A stretch of 64,000 nucleotides of DNA from NCBI GenBank assembly GCA_947169265.1, contig CAMVPC010000007.1:37731-101730 (forward strand), given 5' to 3'. The notes below the pieces were generated by a model. It made no database searches and was not told the DNA's origin. It saw only the letters and a program-made list of their open reading frames with translations. Shown here one piece after another: positions 55,153 through 62,634 of the stretch (positions are counted from its first letter, which is position 1; the number at the start of each line of letters is the position of its first letter). The translations under genes and the position numbers were made by a program. The DNA comes from an uncultured Prevotellaceae bacterium. Its GTDB lineage: Bacteria > Bacteroidota > Bacteroidia > Bacteroidales > Muribaculaceae.

Positions 55153-55160
55153 ACGGGTCG

Positions 55161-56990
55161 TCACCGCCGGCGGTACAGCCGCCACATGTGTCCATCCTCG
55201 CTGCGCGCGCTGTCGACGGCAACGTAGCGCGTGTGCTCCAGTGGCGACTGCTCGGTCACCACCCACGCGGCACGGCCCGCGTCGAGAAACGCACGCTGGC
55301 CGGCCTCCATCTCGGGCCAGTCGAGGTTGAACGTCCCGAAGAAGCGGCACTGCGGCACCTGACCCAGCACGGTGTAAAAACCGCCGTCGAGCGTGCCATA
55401 GTTGAGCAACGTGCTGTCGCCGCCCGCTGCCGTGATTTCGCGCGCGAAACGATACTGAGGCAATTCGTCGCGGCTGTCACACAGGTGCCGCACGTTGGGC
55501 GACAACGCCACCAGCGCCACGCAACACGCCGCCACGGCCGCACGCGCCGGCAACGGCGATGTCTCGCCGCCCACACTGCGCCACAGCGCGTTCAGCCCCG
55601 CAGGCACGAATACCGCCAGCGCCAGCGCGTAGTATACATAGGCCTCGGGACGGCAGTAGAGCAGTAACAGCGAACTTACCACGCTAAGCCGCATCAGCCA
55701 CGTCACGTCGCGCCGCGGATAGCGCGCCAGCAACGACGCTATCACGGCCACAAACACCACCGGACTCAGCGTCGCCGCGTTGCCTATGCCGTAGAGCCAC
55801 ACCGACCACAGCGGCCGCGTCGTGGCGTGATAACGCGTCAGGTTATTCGTGAAATAGGCCTCCACAAGGTCGCCTACCGCGCCGTGGGCCTCAAAATAGG
55901 CTATCACGGGAATCGTGACCAGCAACATGCCCACGGCGGCTATCACCACGCGCAACAGCAAGCCCTTCACGCGGTGACGGCGCCACATGAGCACAGCCAT
56001 GAACAGCCCCCAACCCACATAAAAGCCAAGCATCGTGTATTTTATCCATAGCACGGCGGCAGCACCGGCTCCCACGGCAAGCCATTGCCACAACGGCACG
56101 CGACGCTCTTCCATCACGGCCCTCACCGCTACCCACAGCGTGCCGGCGAGCACCGGCAGGCACAACTCCTCGGCGCTGTCGCCATAGCTGAAGCACGGCG
56201 AGCAGTACACCACCACGGCGAGCACCGCCAGCCGCCCGGCGCCCGAGCCCCCCAGCAACCGCATCGTCAGGTGACTGAAGTACAAGAATCCCCACGCCGC
56301 CGCTACCTCGAGCAGCCACACGCCCGTGAACGTATCGTAGCTCACCAGCGCCGCGCCCGTGTGAAGGAAATAGAGCAGCGGACCCTTTTGCTCGTACAGG
56401 TCACGGTAGGGCACCACGTCGTCGAGCACACCCTTGCCCACTGTGAAAAAACAATGAGGGTCGCACCAGATGTTAAACGCGTAGAGTGGCGAAGAGCGCG
56501 AAAACAGCGTGATTGCCGCCACGGCCAGCACAAGCGTGCCCAGCGCCGACACCCAACCGGTGCGCGACGCGCGGTACCCCGCGCCCTCGGGCACCGCAAG
56601 CGGCACCAGGTAACGCTTCGACAGGCGCAGCAGTGCCGGCAACGACACGAGCGCGAGCGCCCACGACGCCAATATCGACGCGCTGCGACCACTCATGTGG
56701 CACAGCGTGCCCACCCGCGCGGCCATTTCGCTGTCTTTCCACCTGATTTGGAACATGACCACCAGTAGCATGACTACCACCCCCGCCACGACTGCCAGAC
56801 GCCGGCGGTCGTCGTAACGCCACGGGTTGTCCCATCGCCTGCGCGACGACGACACCCACAACGCTACCGCTGCCACGGCCACCACGGCGGCCCACCACCA
56901 CGTCGCCGGCACGCACAACGTCACCAGCGCCGCCAGCGACACCACGCCGCCCATCAGTGCCAATATCTCTCGCATTTTCCTCATCTTCAC
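55161..56990 (-). CDS. Multi-TM glycosyltransferase-like membrane protein (GT-C/GT39 type)
   Basis: 609 aa with about 11-13 hydrophobic segments. The first periplasmic loop after TM ~4 contains SPLYAFNIWCDPHCFFTVGKGVLDDVVPYRDLYEQKGPLLYFLH, a pattern of the dolichyl-phosphate-mannose glycosyltransferase-like (GT39/DUF2029) proteins with an acidic catalytic residue near the start. The C-terminal soluble part (LLNYGTLDGGFYTVLGQVPQCRFFGTFN) is typical of the same family. It presumably transfers a lipid-linked sugar to an envelope acceptor, unidentified. It sits between parB and porU but with its own direction-shared transcript unclear. Confidence 0.82.
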   Translation of the reverse strand: MKMRKMREILALMGGVVSLAALVTLCVPATWWWAAVVAVAAVALWVSSSRRRWDNPWRYDDRRRLAVVAGVVVMLLVVMFQIRWKDSEMAARVGTLCHMSGRSASILASWALALVSLPALLRLSKRYLVPLAVPEGAGYRASRTGWVSALGTLVLAVAAITLFSRSSPLYAFNIWCDPHCFFTVGKGVLDDVVPYRDLYEQKGPLLYFLHTGAALVSYDTFTGVWLLEVAAAWGFLYFSHLTMRLLGGSGAGRLAVLAVVVYCSPCFSYGDSAEELCLPVLAGTLWVAVRAVMEERRVPLWQWLAVGAGAAAVLWIKYTMLGFYVGWGLFMAVLMWRRHRVKGLLLRVVIAAVGMLLVTIPVIAYFEAHGAVGDLVEAYFTNNLTRYHATTRPLWSVWLYGIGNAATLSPVVFVAVIASLLARYPRRDVTWLMRLSVVSSLLLLYCRPEAYVYYALALAVFVPAGLNALWRSVGGETSPLPARAAVAACCVALVALSPNVRHLCDSRDELPQYRFAREITAAGGDSTLLNYGTLDGGFYTVLGQVPQCRFFGTFNLDWPEMEAGQRAFLDAGRAAWVVTEQSPLEHTRYVAVDSARSEDGHMWRLYRRR

Positions 56991-57037
56991 GTCTTTCTCG
57001 GTTTTTCGACTCGCGACTCAATCGCTATAAGTTACCG

Positions 57038-57072
57038 CAGGGCGGTGCGTGGACTTGCCGCGCACCGCCCTG
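57038..57072 (-). terminator. Hairpin downstream of porU
   Basis: CAGGGCGGTGCG / CGCACCGCCCTG, 12-bp perfect stem with an 11-nt loop, 17 bp past the porU stop. No T run. Confidence 0.65.
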
Positions 57073-57088
57073 AAAGTGGTTTTCGGTC

Positions 57089-60000
57089 TCAGTTACTGCT
57101 GTGGTAAGGCTCCACCACGATAAGCTCCTGGTAGGCGGTACCGCTCGACGACACACCCGAAACGGCCGTCGCCGCGACCTTATACACGCCGGCGGGAACA
57201 CGCTGGCCGTTGAGGTCCTTGAGGTTCCACTGCAGCGGGAACTGCGCGTTCTCGGCTTTCCACACCAGGTTGCCCACGTTGTCGAGCACCTTCACGGTCA
57301 CCGTGCCATCGAGCGATGTCGTGTAGTTGAACGTGGCCTGCGTCGATGCCGGATTACGCTCCACGGTGAGCGCGTTGTCAAACTGTGTGCCCACATAGAA
57401 CGTCACGGCCTTCGAGGCCTTCTTGCCCATCACGTCATACACCGTGTACTGCAACGTGTGCTCGCCCGCGCTCAAGCCGCTCAGCGGCATCGTCACCTCG
57501 GCGCGACGGCCGTTATCGCTCGTCCTCACGCAGTCATATACCTTGGGCGAGCTCACCTTGCCGTCAATTACCAGCAGCATGCTACCGCTCACAGCTCCCT
57601 GCGACGTGTTCAGCGCCAGGTCGTCGTGCGCCTTGATGCGCAACGTCACGTTGGCGTCAACCAGGTCGCCGCTCTCAAACTGCGGCGCCTCGTCGAAGTA
57701 AAGCGCGTCAATCACCGGGGCGGCATCGTCACTCACCGCCTTCTCGGCATCGTAGCTCTCGAGTATCAGGTTCGTGAAACGGCCGTTCACCATCTCGTCG
57801 CTGTCGTCGCGATGGGCATACATCTTGATGGCGCCCGCCGTGCCGCTCACCGTCACGCTCGTGGGGACGATAATCGAGCCTTCAAACACGCCGTTCACCA
57901 CGCGGCCCTCCACTTGGGCAATTTTCTCGCGGGGGTAGTGTATGTCGCGCGTCACCGTCGTGGTGCGGCCGTTCACAATCACGTTTTGAGTGAGCGAGCG
58001 GTCGTAGGCCTCCTCGCCAAGCAGCGTGGCCACGCCGTCGCCGTTGAAGCTCGTGTCAATCTCGTTGGTGCCGGGCTTGTACACATGCGCCACGATGTCG
58101 AGACGCTGCATCACGCCCGTCGTCACCGTGGCGTCGGCGCGCAACGCCTCGCCGTTAAGACTCACCACCTTGAACAGTTCCTTGGGATACTTGAAACGAA
58201 TCGCCGGGTCGCCAAGCAGGTTGAACGTCAGCTTATTCGTGTTGGTTCTCGTGCCAAACGAGCGCTTCGCCGCCTTGTAGGCCTCACCTAACGTCTTGAA
58301 CTCGCCGTCTTTCTCGTAGCTGAACAGCGCGTCGATAAACGCACTGTTGAGCGCGTCGTTGTCGGTGGCGATACACGACCGGCCCGAGCTCATCACTGCT
58401 ATCGCGCCGCCGTCGCTCTTGTGCAACATATTCTCGGCCATACCGATAAAGTCGCCGGCATTATCCCAGCGCGCAGTGTTACAGCACGCCATCGACACCA
58501 CCGGCAGGTGCTCGTAGCTTGTCGACAGGATGCGAACGTTGTTCCACATACCCGATTTCTTCGTCAGGCCGCCGGCGCCGGCGTGACCCACGTAGGTCAT
58601 AAGGAATTGTCCGTTCTGCAGGTGCGAGCGCACGGCCTCGGTCGACTGCACGCACTTGCCGGCGTCCTGCCCTTTCGTGGCATAGTCGGGACGGTAGAAC
58701 TGGCGCAGGAACACGCGGTTGTTGACCATCGTCGAGTCGGTGTTGGCATCCACAATGTTGCTCAATCCCTCGGCTTGGAACTCATGCAGACCATTGTCGT
58801 AGTCATCGCCCATTACCATCACCTCGTTGCGCCACGAACCGTAGTCGGGCGAACGAAGGTAACGCTCTATCTTGTCGATATCGCTCTTGCACTGCGCCGG
58901 CGACGTGCTCGTGATGCGGCCCACACCTATCGAGAGCAACGATTGTGCCACATTCTCGCCGCTGTTGTCGTCGAGCATGCCGAAGAAGTCGTCGCTCGCA
59001 TAGGTGCTCGTCTCCACGCTGCTCTCGTCGCTCTCGTAGCTCAGCAACGAGCACTCGCGCTTGTTGAGCAACTGGCGGTTGTCGTAGCTGCCCGTGCCCA
59101 GCAACAGTAAGTTCTTGAACTTGACATTGTCGCGGTCGTAGAGCATCTTGCAAAGCAGGCGGTAAGCCATCACATCGGGAGCCCCCGACGAAAATTCGTT
59201 GAACACCTGTTGCTGGTCGACTACGGCCACGTCGATGCCGTCCACATCGCGATGGATTTGTGCCAGACGTTCGGCCTGGTCCATAATCGAGCTGTCGGTG
59301 ATAATCAGCAGGTCGGGAACAGCCATCCCGTGTAGGTTCTGGTTCGCCACAGGCTCGTAGCCGCTCACCTTCATCAAGGTCTTCGACGGGTCGAGGGCTA
59401 CATACATCTTGGCCGATGACAGCGTGTTAGGAGCAAACGCACGCACCCCGTCGCCCACATCCATGAGGCTGTAACGCATCGGGTCGAGCGCGTTCGACAC
59501 TTCCCACACCTCGGCTTCCTCGCCGGCGCCGCTCAGCAGCACGCGCTCGTCGATCTCCAGGCCCGTCAAGCCCATGCGCAACTGGTTCGACTCTTCGTCG
59601 CCCGGAAGCTCGTTGCGCTGCTTGTAAGTCAATATCGTGTAGTCGAGAAGTCCTATCTTGAGGTTGCCCGACGTCAGGCCCACTTTCAGCGTCAAGTCGC
59701 CGCCGGCGCTCGCCGTGGGAGTGATGAAGCCCACCGGCGCCTTTATGTCGTAGTAGGTCTCGTCGGCACTCCAGGGCACGCTGAACGTTTTAGAACCGCT
59801 ATAACTGGCCACTCGCGTGCCGTTAATCTCGTTGATAAGCTCAACGGTGCCTTCGTTTACCAGCGCGGCTACACTCGACTGCACCGCCATCGCCGTGTCA
59901 ACCTTGATGCGCGGGTTGTTGAGCGTAACCGTGTAGCCGTCGCCCAGCAGATTCTCGCCCAGCATCACCTTGCCGCTCAGGCTCGGCGACACGCGGTCGA

Positions 60001-60520
60001 CCTCGTGATAGTAGTAGTCGAGGCTATAGGCGCGGTCGCGGCTCGCGCTGCTGCTGTTCTCGCCCTCAAGCATCGTCAGTTCATCGCGGTTCTCCTCGGT
60101 GAGGAAGTAATAGCCGGCGGTCGTGTAGGTGTTGAGCGTGCGCGTGAAGTAGTCGCTGTTGCTGTTGCGCATCAGCGTGAACGACACCGGGCCTAACCCG
60201 TAGAAACAAATCTTGTCGTGCGCGCGAAGCACCGGCACGAGTTGCAGGTCGTCGATGAAGCTGCCATCGAGAATCTCGCTCATCACGTTGCCGCCGTGCC
60301 CGTAGACGCGCACCGCCTCAGGATTGCTGAAACCCATCTCGCGCAACTCATCGTAAGTGAGCTCGTAGGCACCCGTCGTGGGAACAGTCACTTTCACCCA
60401 CTTGCCGCTCGCCAGCTTCGACGTCGTGACGAATTGCGACGTGGGAAACGCCTGGCACACCGCGCCACCCAGGGTGATGGCGAGCGCCAAGCCGATTGTT
60501 TTGATAAATAAACTCTTCAT
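57089..60520 (-). CDS. porU: T9SS C25-family peptidase, PorU-like
   Basis: 1143 aa from MKSLFIKTIGLALAITLGG (signal peptide); the track's earlier start adds 11 residues. It is a gingipain-type C25 peptidase: the catalytic His in LMTYVGHAGAGGL and Cys in VVSMACCNTARWDN are both present, with the C25 pattern DVMAYRLLCKMLYDRDN...LLLLGTGSYDNR in front. PorU cleaves C-terminal domains of T9SS cargo and links them to the surface. Ig-like regions and a C-terminal FlgD/CTD-like segment (PLQWNLKDLNGQRVPAGVYKV) follow. Its order after rex and the FAH-like gene fits an operon. The LRR protein at 45430 is a likely substrate. Confidence 0.9.
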   Translation of the reverse strand: MKSLFIKTIGLALAITLGGAVCQAFPTSQFVTTSKLASGKWVKVTVPTTGAYELTYDELREMGFSNPEAVRVYGHGGNVMSEILDGSFIDDLQLVPVLRAHDKICFYGLGPVSFTLMRNSNSDYFTRTLNTYTTAGYYFLTEENRDELTMLEGENSSSASRDRAYSLDYYYHEVDRVSPSLSGKVMLGENLLGDGYTVTLNNPRIKVDTAMAVQSSVAALVNEGTVELINEINGTRVASYSGSKTFSVPWSADETYYDIKAPVGFITPTASAGGDLTLKVGLTSGNLKIGLLDYTILTYKQRNELPGDEESNQLRMGLTGLEIDERVLLSGAGEEAEVWEVSNALDPMRYSLMDVGDGVRAFAPNTLSSAKMYVALDPSKTLMKVSGYEPVANQNLHGMAVPDLLIITDSSIMDQAERLAQIHRDVDGIDVAVVDQQQVFNEFSSGAPDVMAYRLLCKMLYDRDNVKFKNLLLLGTGSYDNRQLLNKRECSLLSYESDESSVETSTYASDDFFGMLDDNSGENVAQSLLSIGVGRITSTSPAQCKSDIDKIERYLRSPDYGSWRNEVMVMGDDYDNGLHEFQAEGLSNIVDANTDSTMVNNRVFLRQFYRPDYATKGQDAGKCVQSTEAVRSHLQNGQFLMTYVGHAGAGGLTKKSGMWNNVRILSTSYEHLPVVSMACCNTARWDNAGDFIGMAENMLHKSDGGAIAVMSSGRSCIATDNDALNSAFIDALFSYEKDGEFKTLGEAYKAAKRSFGTRTNTNKLTFNLLGDPAIRFKYPKELFKVVSLNGEALRADATVTTGVMQRLDIVAHVYKPGTNEIDTSFNGDGVATLLGEEAYDRSLTQNVIVNGRTTTVTRDIHYPREKIAQVEGRVVNGVFEGSIIVPTSVTVSGTAGAIKMYAHRDDSDEMVNGRFTNLILESYDAEKAVSDDAAPVIDALYFDEAPQFESGDLVDANVTLRIKAHDDLALNTSQGAVSGSMLLVIDGKVSSPKVYDCVRTSDNGRRAEVTMPLSGLSAGEHTLQYTVYDVMGKKASKAVTFYVGTQFDNALTVERNPASTQATFNYTTSLDGTVTVKVLDNVGNLVWKAENAQFPLQWNLKDLNGQRVPAGVYKVAATAVSGVSSSGTAYQELIVVEPYHSSN

Positions 60521-60562
60521 TGTATCTCTCTTGTTTTTATTGTTTTTTCGCATTTTTTTTCG

Positions 60563-61126
60563 TTATCTGATGGCTATCTCGAGCAACAACGAGCCGTCAA
60601 GGTAGCCCTCCAGGCGGTCGCCCACCTGCAACGGCACGTCAACCTCGCTCACATCGCTCAACAGCAGGTCGCCCGTCTTGAACGTGAAGTGCCGGCTCAG
60701 CTGCGACAGCTGCGAGGCGAATCCGCACGACAACCCGCCGGTCGTCCCCGAGGCCACCTCCACGCCATTCACACGCAGCGACAGCGCTTGCGAACCCATT
60801 ACGTCGACAGGCGATTGACCTCCCAGCAGCAGAGAGCCGTCGAACGCCGTCATGCGCGCGTCGGGCCATCCGAAACCCGCGTCTCCGTGAGCCGTGACCA
60901 GCACCGACGGCGATGCCGCCTGGCAGTAACGCGACGCGAATCGCTCGCCTATCGTCTTGCCCACCAGCGCGATGTGCCACGCTATCGACAGCCGCGCCGT
61001 GCAACTCGACGCGAAATGGGGCACATAGAACGCGCGACCCGTGCGCGTCACGCTCGTGTCGGCCGCCATGTGCGTCGCCTGTGGCGACGAGTGGGTTACA
61101 TTGCCTGTGCTCACAATAATCTTCAT
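60563..61126 (-). CDS. FAH-family protein lacking metal ligands
   Basis: 187 aa from MKIIVSTGNVTHSS, 4 bp after the rex stop. Alignment by eye to the fumarylacetoacetate-hydrolase family fits over the whole length: GRAFYVPHFAS, GKTIGERFASRY, FDGSLLLG, LSLRVNGVEVASG and KTGDLLLSDVSEVDVPLQVGDRLEGYLDG. Family metal ligands are lost: the YEAEL motif reads CTARL, and the DFTARD motif reads LVTAHGDA. Catalysis by the family mechanism is therefore unlikely. It lies between rex and porU, so it may have become a structural or regulatory protein. The short length (usual ~205) is due to a reduced N-terminus. Confidence 0.75.
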   Translation of the reverse strand: MKIIVSTGNVTHSSPQATHMAADTSVTRTGRAFYVPHFASSCTARLSIAWHIALVGKTIGERFASRYCQAASPSVLVTAHGDAGFGWPDARMTAFDGSLLLGGQSPVDVMGSQALSLRVNGVEVASGTTGGLSCGFASQLSQLSRHFTFKTGDLLLSDVSEVDVPLQVGDRLEGYLDGSLLLEIAIR

Positions 61127-61130
61127 GGGG

Positions 61131-61802
61131 TCATTGCAACTGAGGGGTGTTATTATATAATCCCGCGTCAATGCGGTTGTACATCACTGCCAGGTGCGCG
61201 TAAATCGACGTATTCTCAAGCACCACGCCGGCCGGCACCTTGATGCGGTAGGGCGTGAAGTTCCATATCGCCTTGATGCCGCTCTCCACCGCAAGGTCGG
61301 TCACCGCTTGCGCGTCCTCGACGGGAACCGCAAGCACAGCTATCGTCACGCCGAGCGCCCGTTGACGCGCCCCAAGCTCCTCGATGCCGTAGATGGGTAT
61401 CTCGCCCACCTTAGTGCCTACCAATGCCGGGTTCACGTCAAAGCCCGCCACAATGTGCAGCCCGTACTGCAACAGGCCCACATCGCGCATCAGCGCCGAG
61501 CCCAGCGACCCCGTACCGATGATAAACGCGTTGTGGCGGTGCTTGAAGCCCAGGAAGTCGGTCAACTCCTTCACCAGCGAGTGAACCTCGTAGCCTATGC
61601 GCGTCTTGCCCTTGATGCTCAAGAACGACAGATCCTTGGCGATTTGCGACGCCTCCACGTTGATTTTCTTCGAGATTTGCGTCGACGACACGTGCTCCAC
61701 GTGATGCGCGTCGAGCATCTTCACGTAGGCCAAATACCACGGCAACCGCCGTAGCGTGGGCTCCGGCAGCACCTGCTTTCCACTATGTTTCGACTCAGTC
61801 AT
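61131..61802 (-). CDS. rex: Redox-sensing repressor Rex
   Basis: 223 aa from MTESKHSGKQVLPEPTLRRLPWYL (the track start adds six residues). The winged helix is VEHVSSTQISKKINVEASQIAKDLSFLSIKGKTRIGYEV. The Rossmann domain begins AFIIGTGSLGSAL, followed by VAGFDVNPALVGTKVGEIPIYG, IAVLAVPVEDAQAVTDLAVESGIKAIWNFTP, and the C-terminal helix for domain swap. Rex senses NADH/NAD+ and represses fermentative or respiratory genes. It is the first gene of the unit with the FAH-like gene and porU, with promoter at 61840. Confidence 0.97.
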   Translation of the reverse strand: MTESKHSGKQVLPEPTLRRLPWYLAYVKMLDAHHVEHVSSTQISKKINVEASQIAKDLSFLSIKGKTRIGYEVHSLVKELTDFLGFKHRHNAFIIGTGSLGSALMRDVGLLQYGLHIVAGFDVNPALVGTKVGEIPIYGIEELGARQRALGVTIAVLAVPVEDAQAVTDLAVESGIKAIWNFTPYRIKVPAGVVLENTSIYAHLAVMYNRIDAGLYNNTPQLQ

Positions 61803-61839
61803 CAAGTTCTTTTCACCCAATTGCGGCTTTTACAACCTG

Positions 61840-61871
61840 CAAAAATAATATTTTTTTATCAATATCACAAA
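61840..61871 (-). promoter_or_regulatory. Promoter for rex-FAH-porU
   Basis: Minus strand TTTG (61868-61871), a 20-nt spacer and TATTTTTG (61840-61847). It is interleaved with the divergent DUF59 promoter, so one operator could affect both; Rex autoregulation is inference. Confidence 0.75.
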
Positions 61872-61878
61872 CTTTTAT

Positions 61879-61886
61879 TAACTTTG
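61879..61886 (+). promoter_or_regulatory. -7 box for DUF59 gene
   Basis: TAACTTTG, 29 bp before the ATG, followed by GCGCCGC; a very typical Bacteroidota -7 context. No G in the T-run at -33. Confidence 0.65.
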
Positions 61887-61915
61887 CGCCGCAAAAACTA
61901 TTTGACTTCACTACT

Positions 61916-62236
61916 ATGGACCAGAATACAAGACTCCGAATCGAAGAGGATATCGTCAAAATGCTTAAAACGGTGTTCGACCCCGAAATGCCCGTCGATA
62001 TCTACAACCTGGGGCTCGTCTATAAAATCGACTTGCAGGACAACGGCAATGTCGACATCGACATGACCCTCACCGCACCCAACTGCCCCATGGCCGATTT
62101 CATCTTTGAGGACGCCAAGCAAAAAATCGCTTCGATCGACGGTGTCAACGACGTCAACGTCAACCTCGTCTTCGAGCCCGAATGGGACATCACCATGATG
62201 AGCGACGAGGCCAAGCTCGAGCTGGGAATGATGTGA
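61916..62236 (+). CDS. DUF59/MIP18-type Fe-S assembly protein
   Basis: 106 aa of the FeS_assembly_P family (SufT/MIP18-like). The signature MLKTVFDPEMPVDIYNLGLVYKIDL holds the conserved DPE and LGL residues, and LTAPNCPMADFIFEDA contains the conserved Cys-Pro. VNVNLVFEPEWDITMMSDEAKLELGM is the C-terminal consensus. It helps load Fe-S clusters on proteins. Divergent from rex. The stop TGA is the first three bases of a TGAGCCGC heptad run. Confidence 0.95.
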   Translation: MDQNTRLRIEEDIVKMLKTVFDPEMPVDIYNLGLVYKIDLQDNGNVDIDMTLTAPNCPMADFIFEDAKQKIASIDGVNDVNVNLVFEPEWDITMMSDEAKLELGMM

Positions 62237-62262
62237 GCCGCGAGTAATGAGCTTTGAGCCGC
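62235..62262 (+). repeat. Heptad array starting in DUF59 stop codon
   Basis: GAGCCGC GAGTAAT GAGCTTT GAGCCGC, 7-bp phased, overlapping the last two bases of the stop. Confidence 0.82.
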
Positions 62263-62398
62263 GAGAGTGTAGGGACTAATGCCGAAGGCGTGCCAAGGCC
62301 GGCGGCCTTGACTTGAACGAAACCCCACGGCACTGCGTGGCGTGGGGGATACTGCCGCACTCTCACGACGAGCCCCGAAGGGGGTCACAAACGGCGTC
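62263..62398 (+). repeat. Multi-hairpin intergenic element, copy 7 (deleted/diverged)
   Basis: Subtype A-like, but the inner stem GCGTAGGCC-GAA-GGCC of the third hairpin is missing (CCCCACGGCACTGCGTGGCGTGGGG), leaving the outer stem. Other hairpins are kept (ACGCC-like with one change, CAAGGCC-GGC-GGCCTTG, CCCC-GAA-GGGG). The remaining gap to 62526 has no feature I recognise. Confidence 0.88.
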
Positions 62399-62526
62399 CC
62401 AGTCCTCCCAGATTCCCCCGGTAGCCTCGAGCCGCCTCCGGTAAGAAAAAAAATCGCCTAATTCACGAATTATTCGTTGCGACTGCCGATTTTTTTGTCG
62501 GTTTTTAAAAATTTACTTGAGAAAAG

Positions 62527-62557
62527 TTGCATTTCGTCATTTTATTGCGTATTTTTG
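62527..62557 (+). promoter_or_regulatory. Promoter for the 62635 secreted protein
   Basis: TTGC (62527-62530) with TATTTTTG at 62550-62557, a 20-nt spacing from the TTG. The ATG is 77 bp downstream. Confidence 0.7.
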
Positions 62558-62634
62558 TGGATTGTTTTTCCTTTTGCCTGAAGATGGATATTTTACAATT
62601 AACCATTTATATTAACCCTTAAAAAACTACGCGT

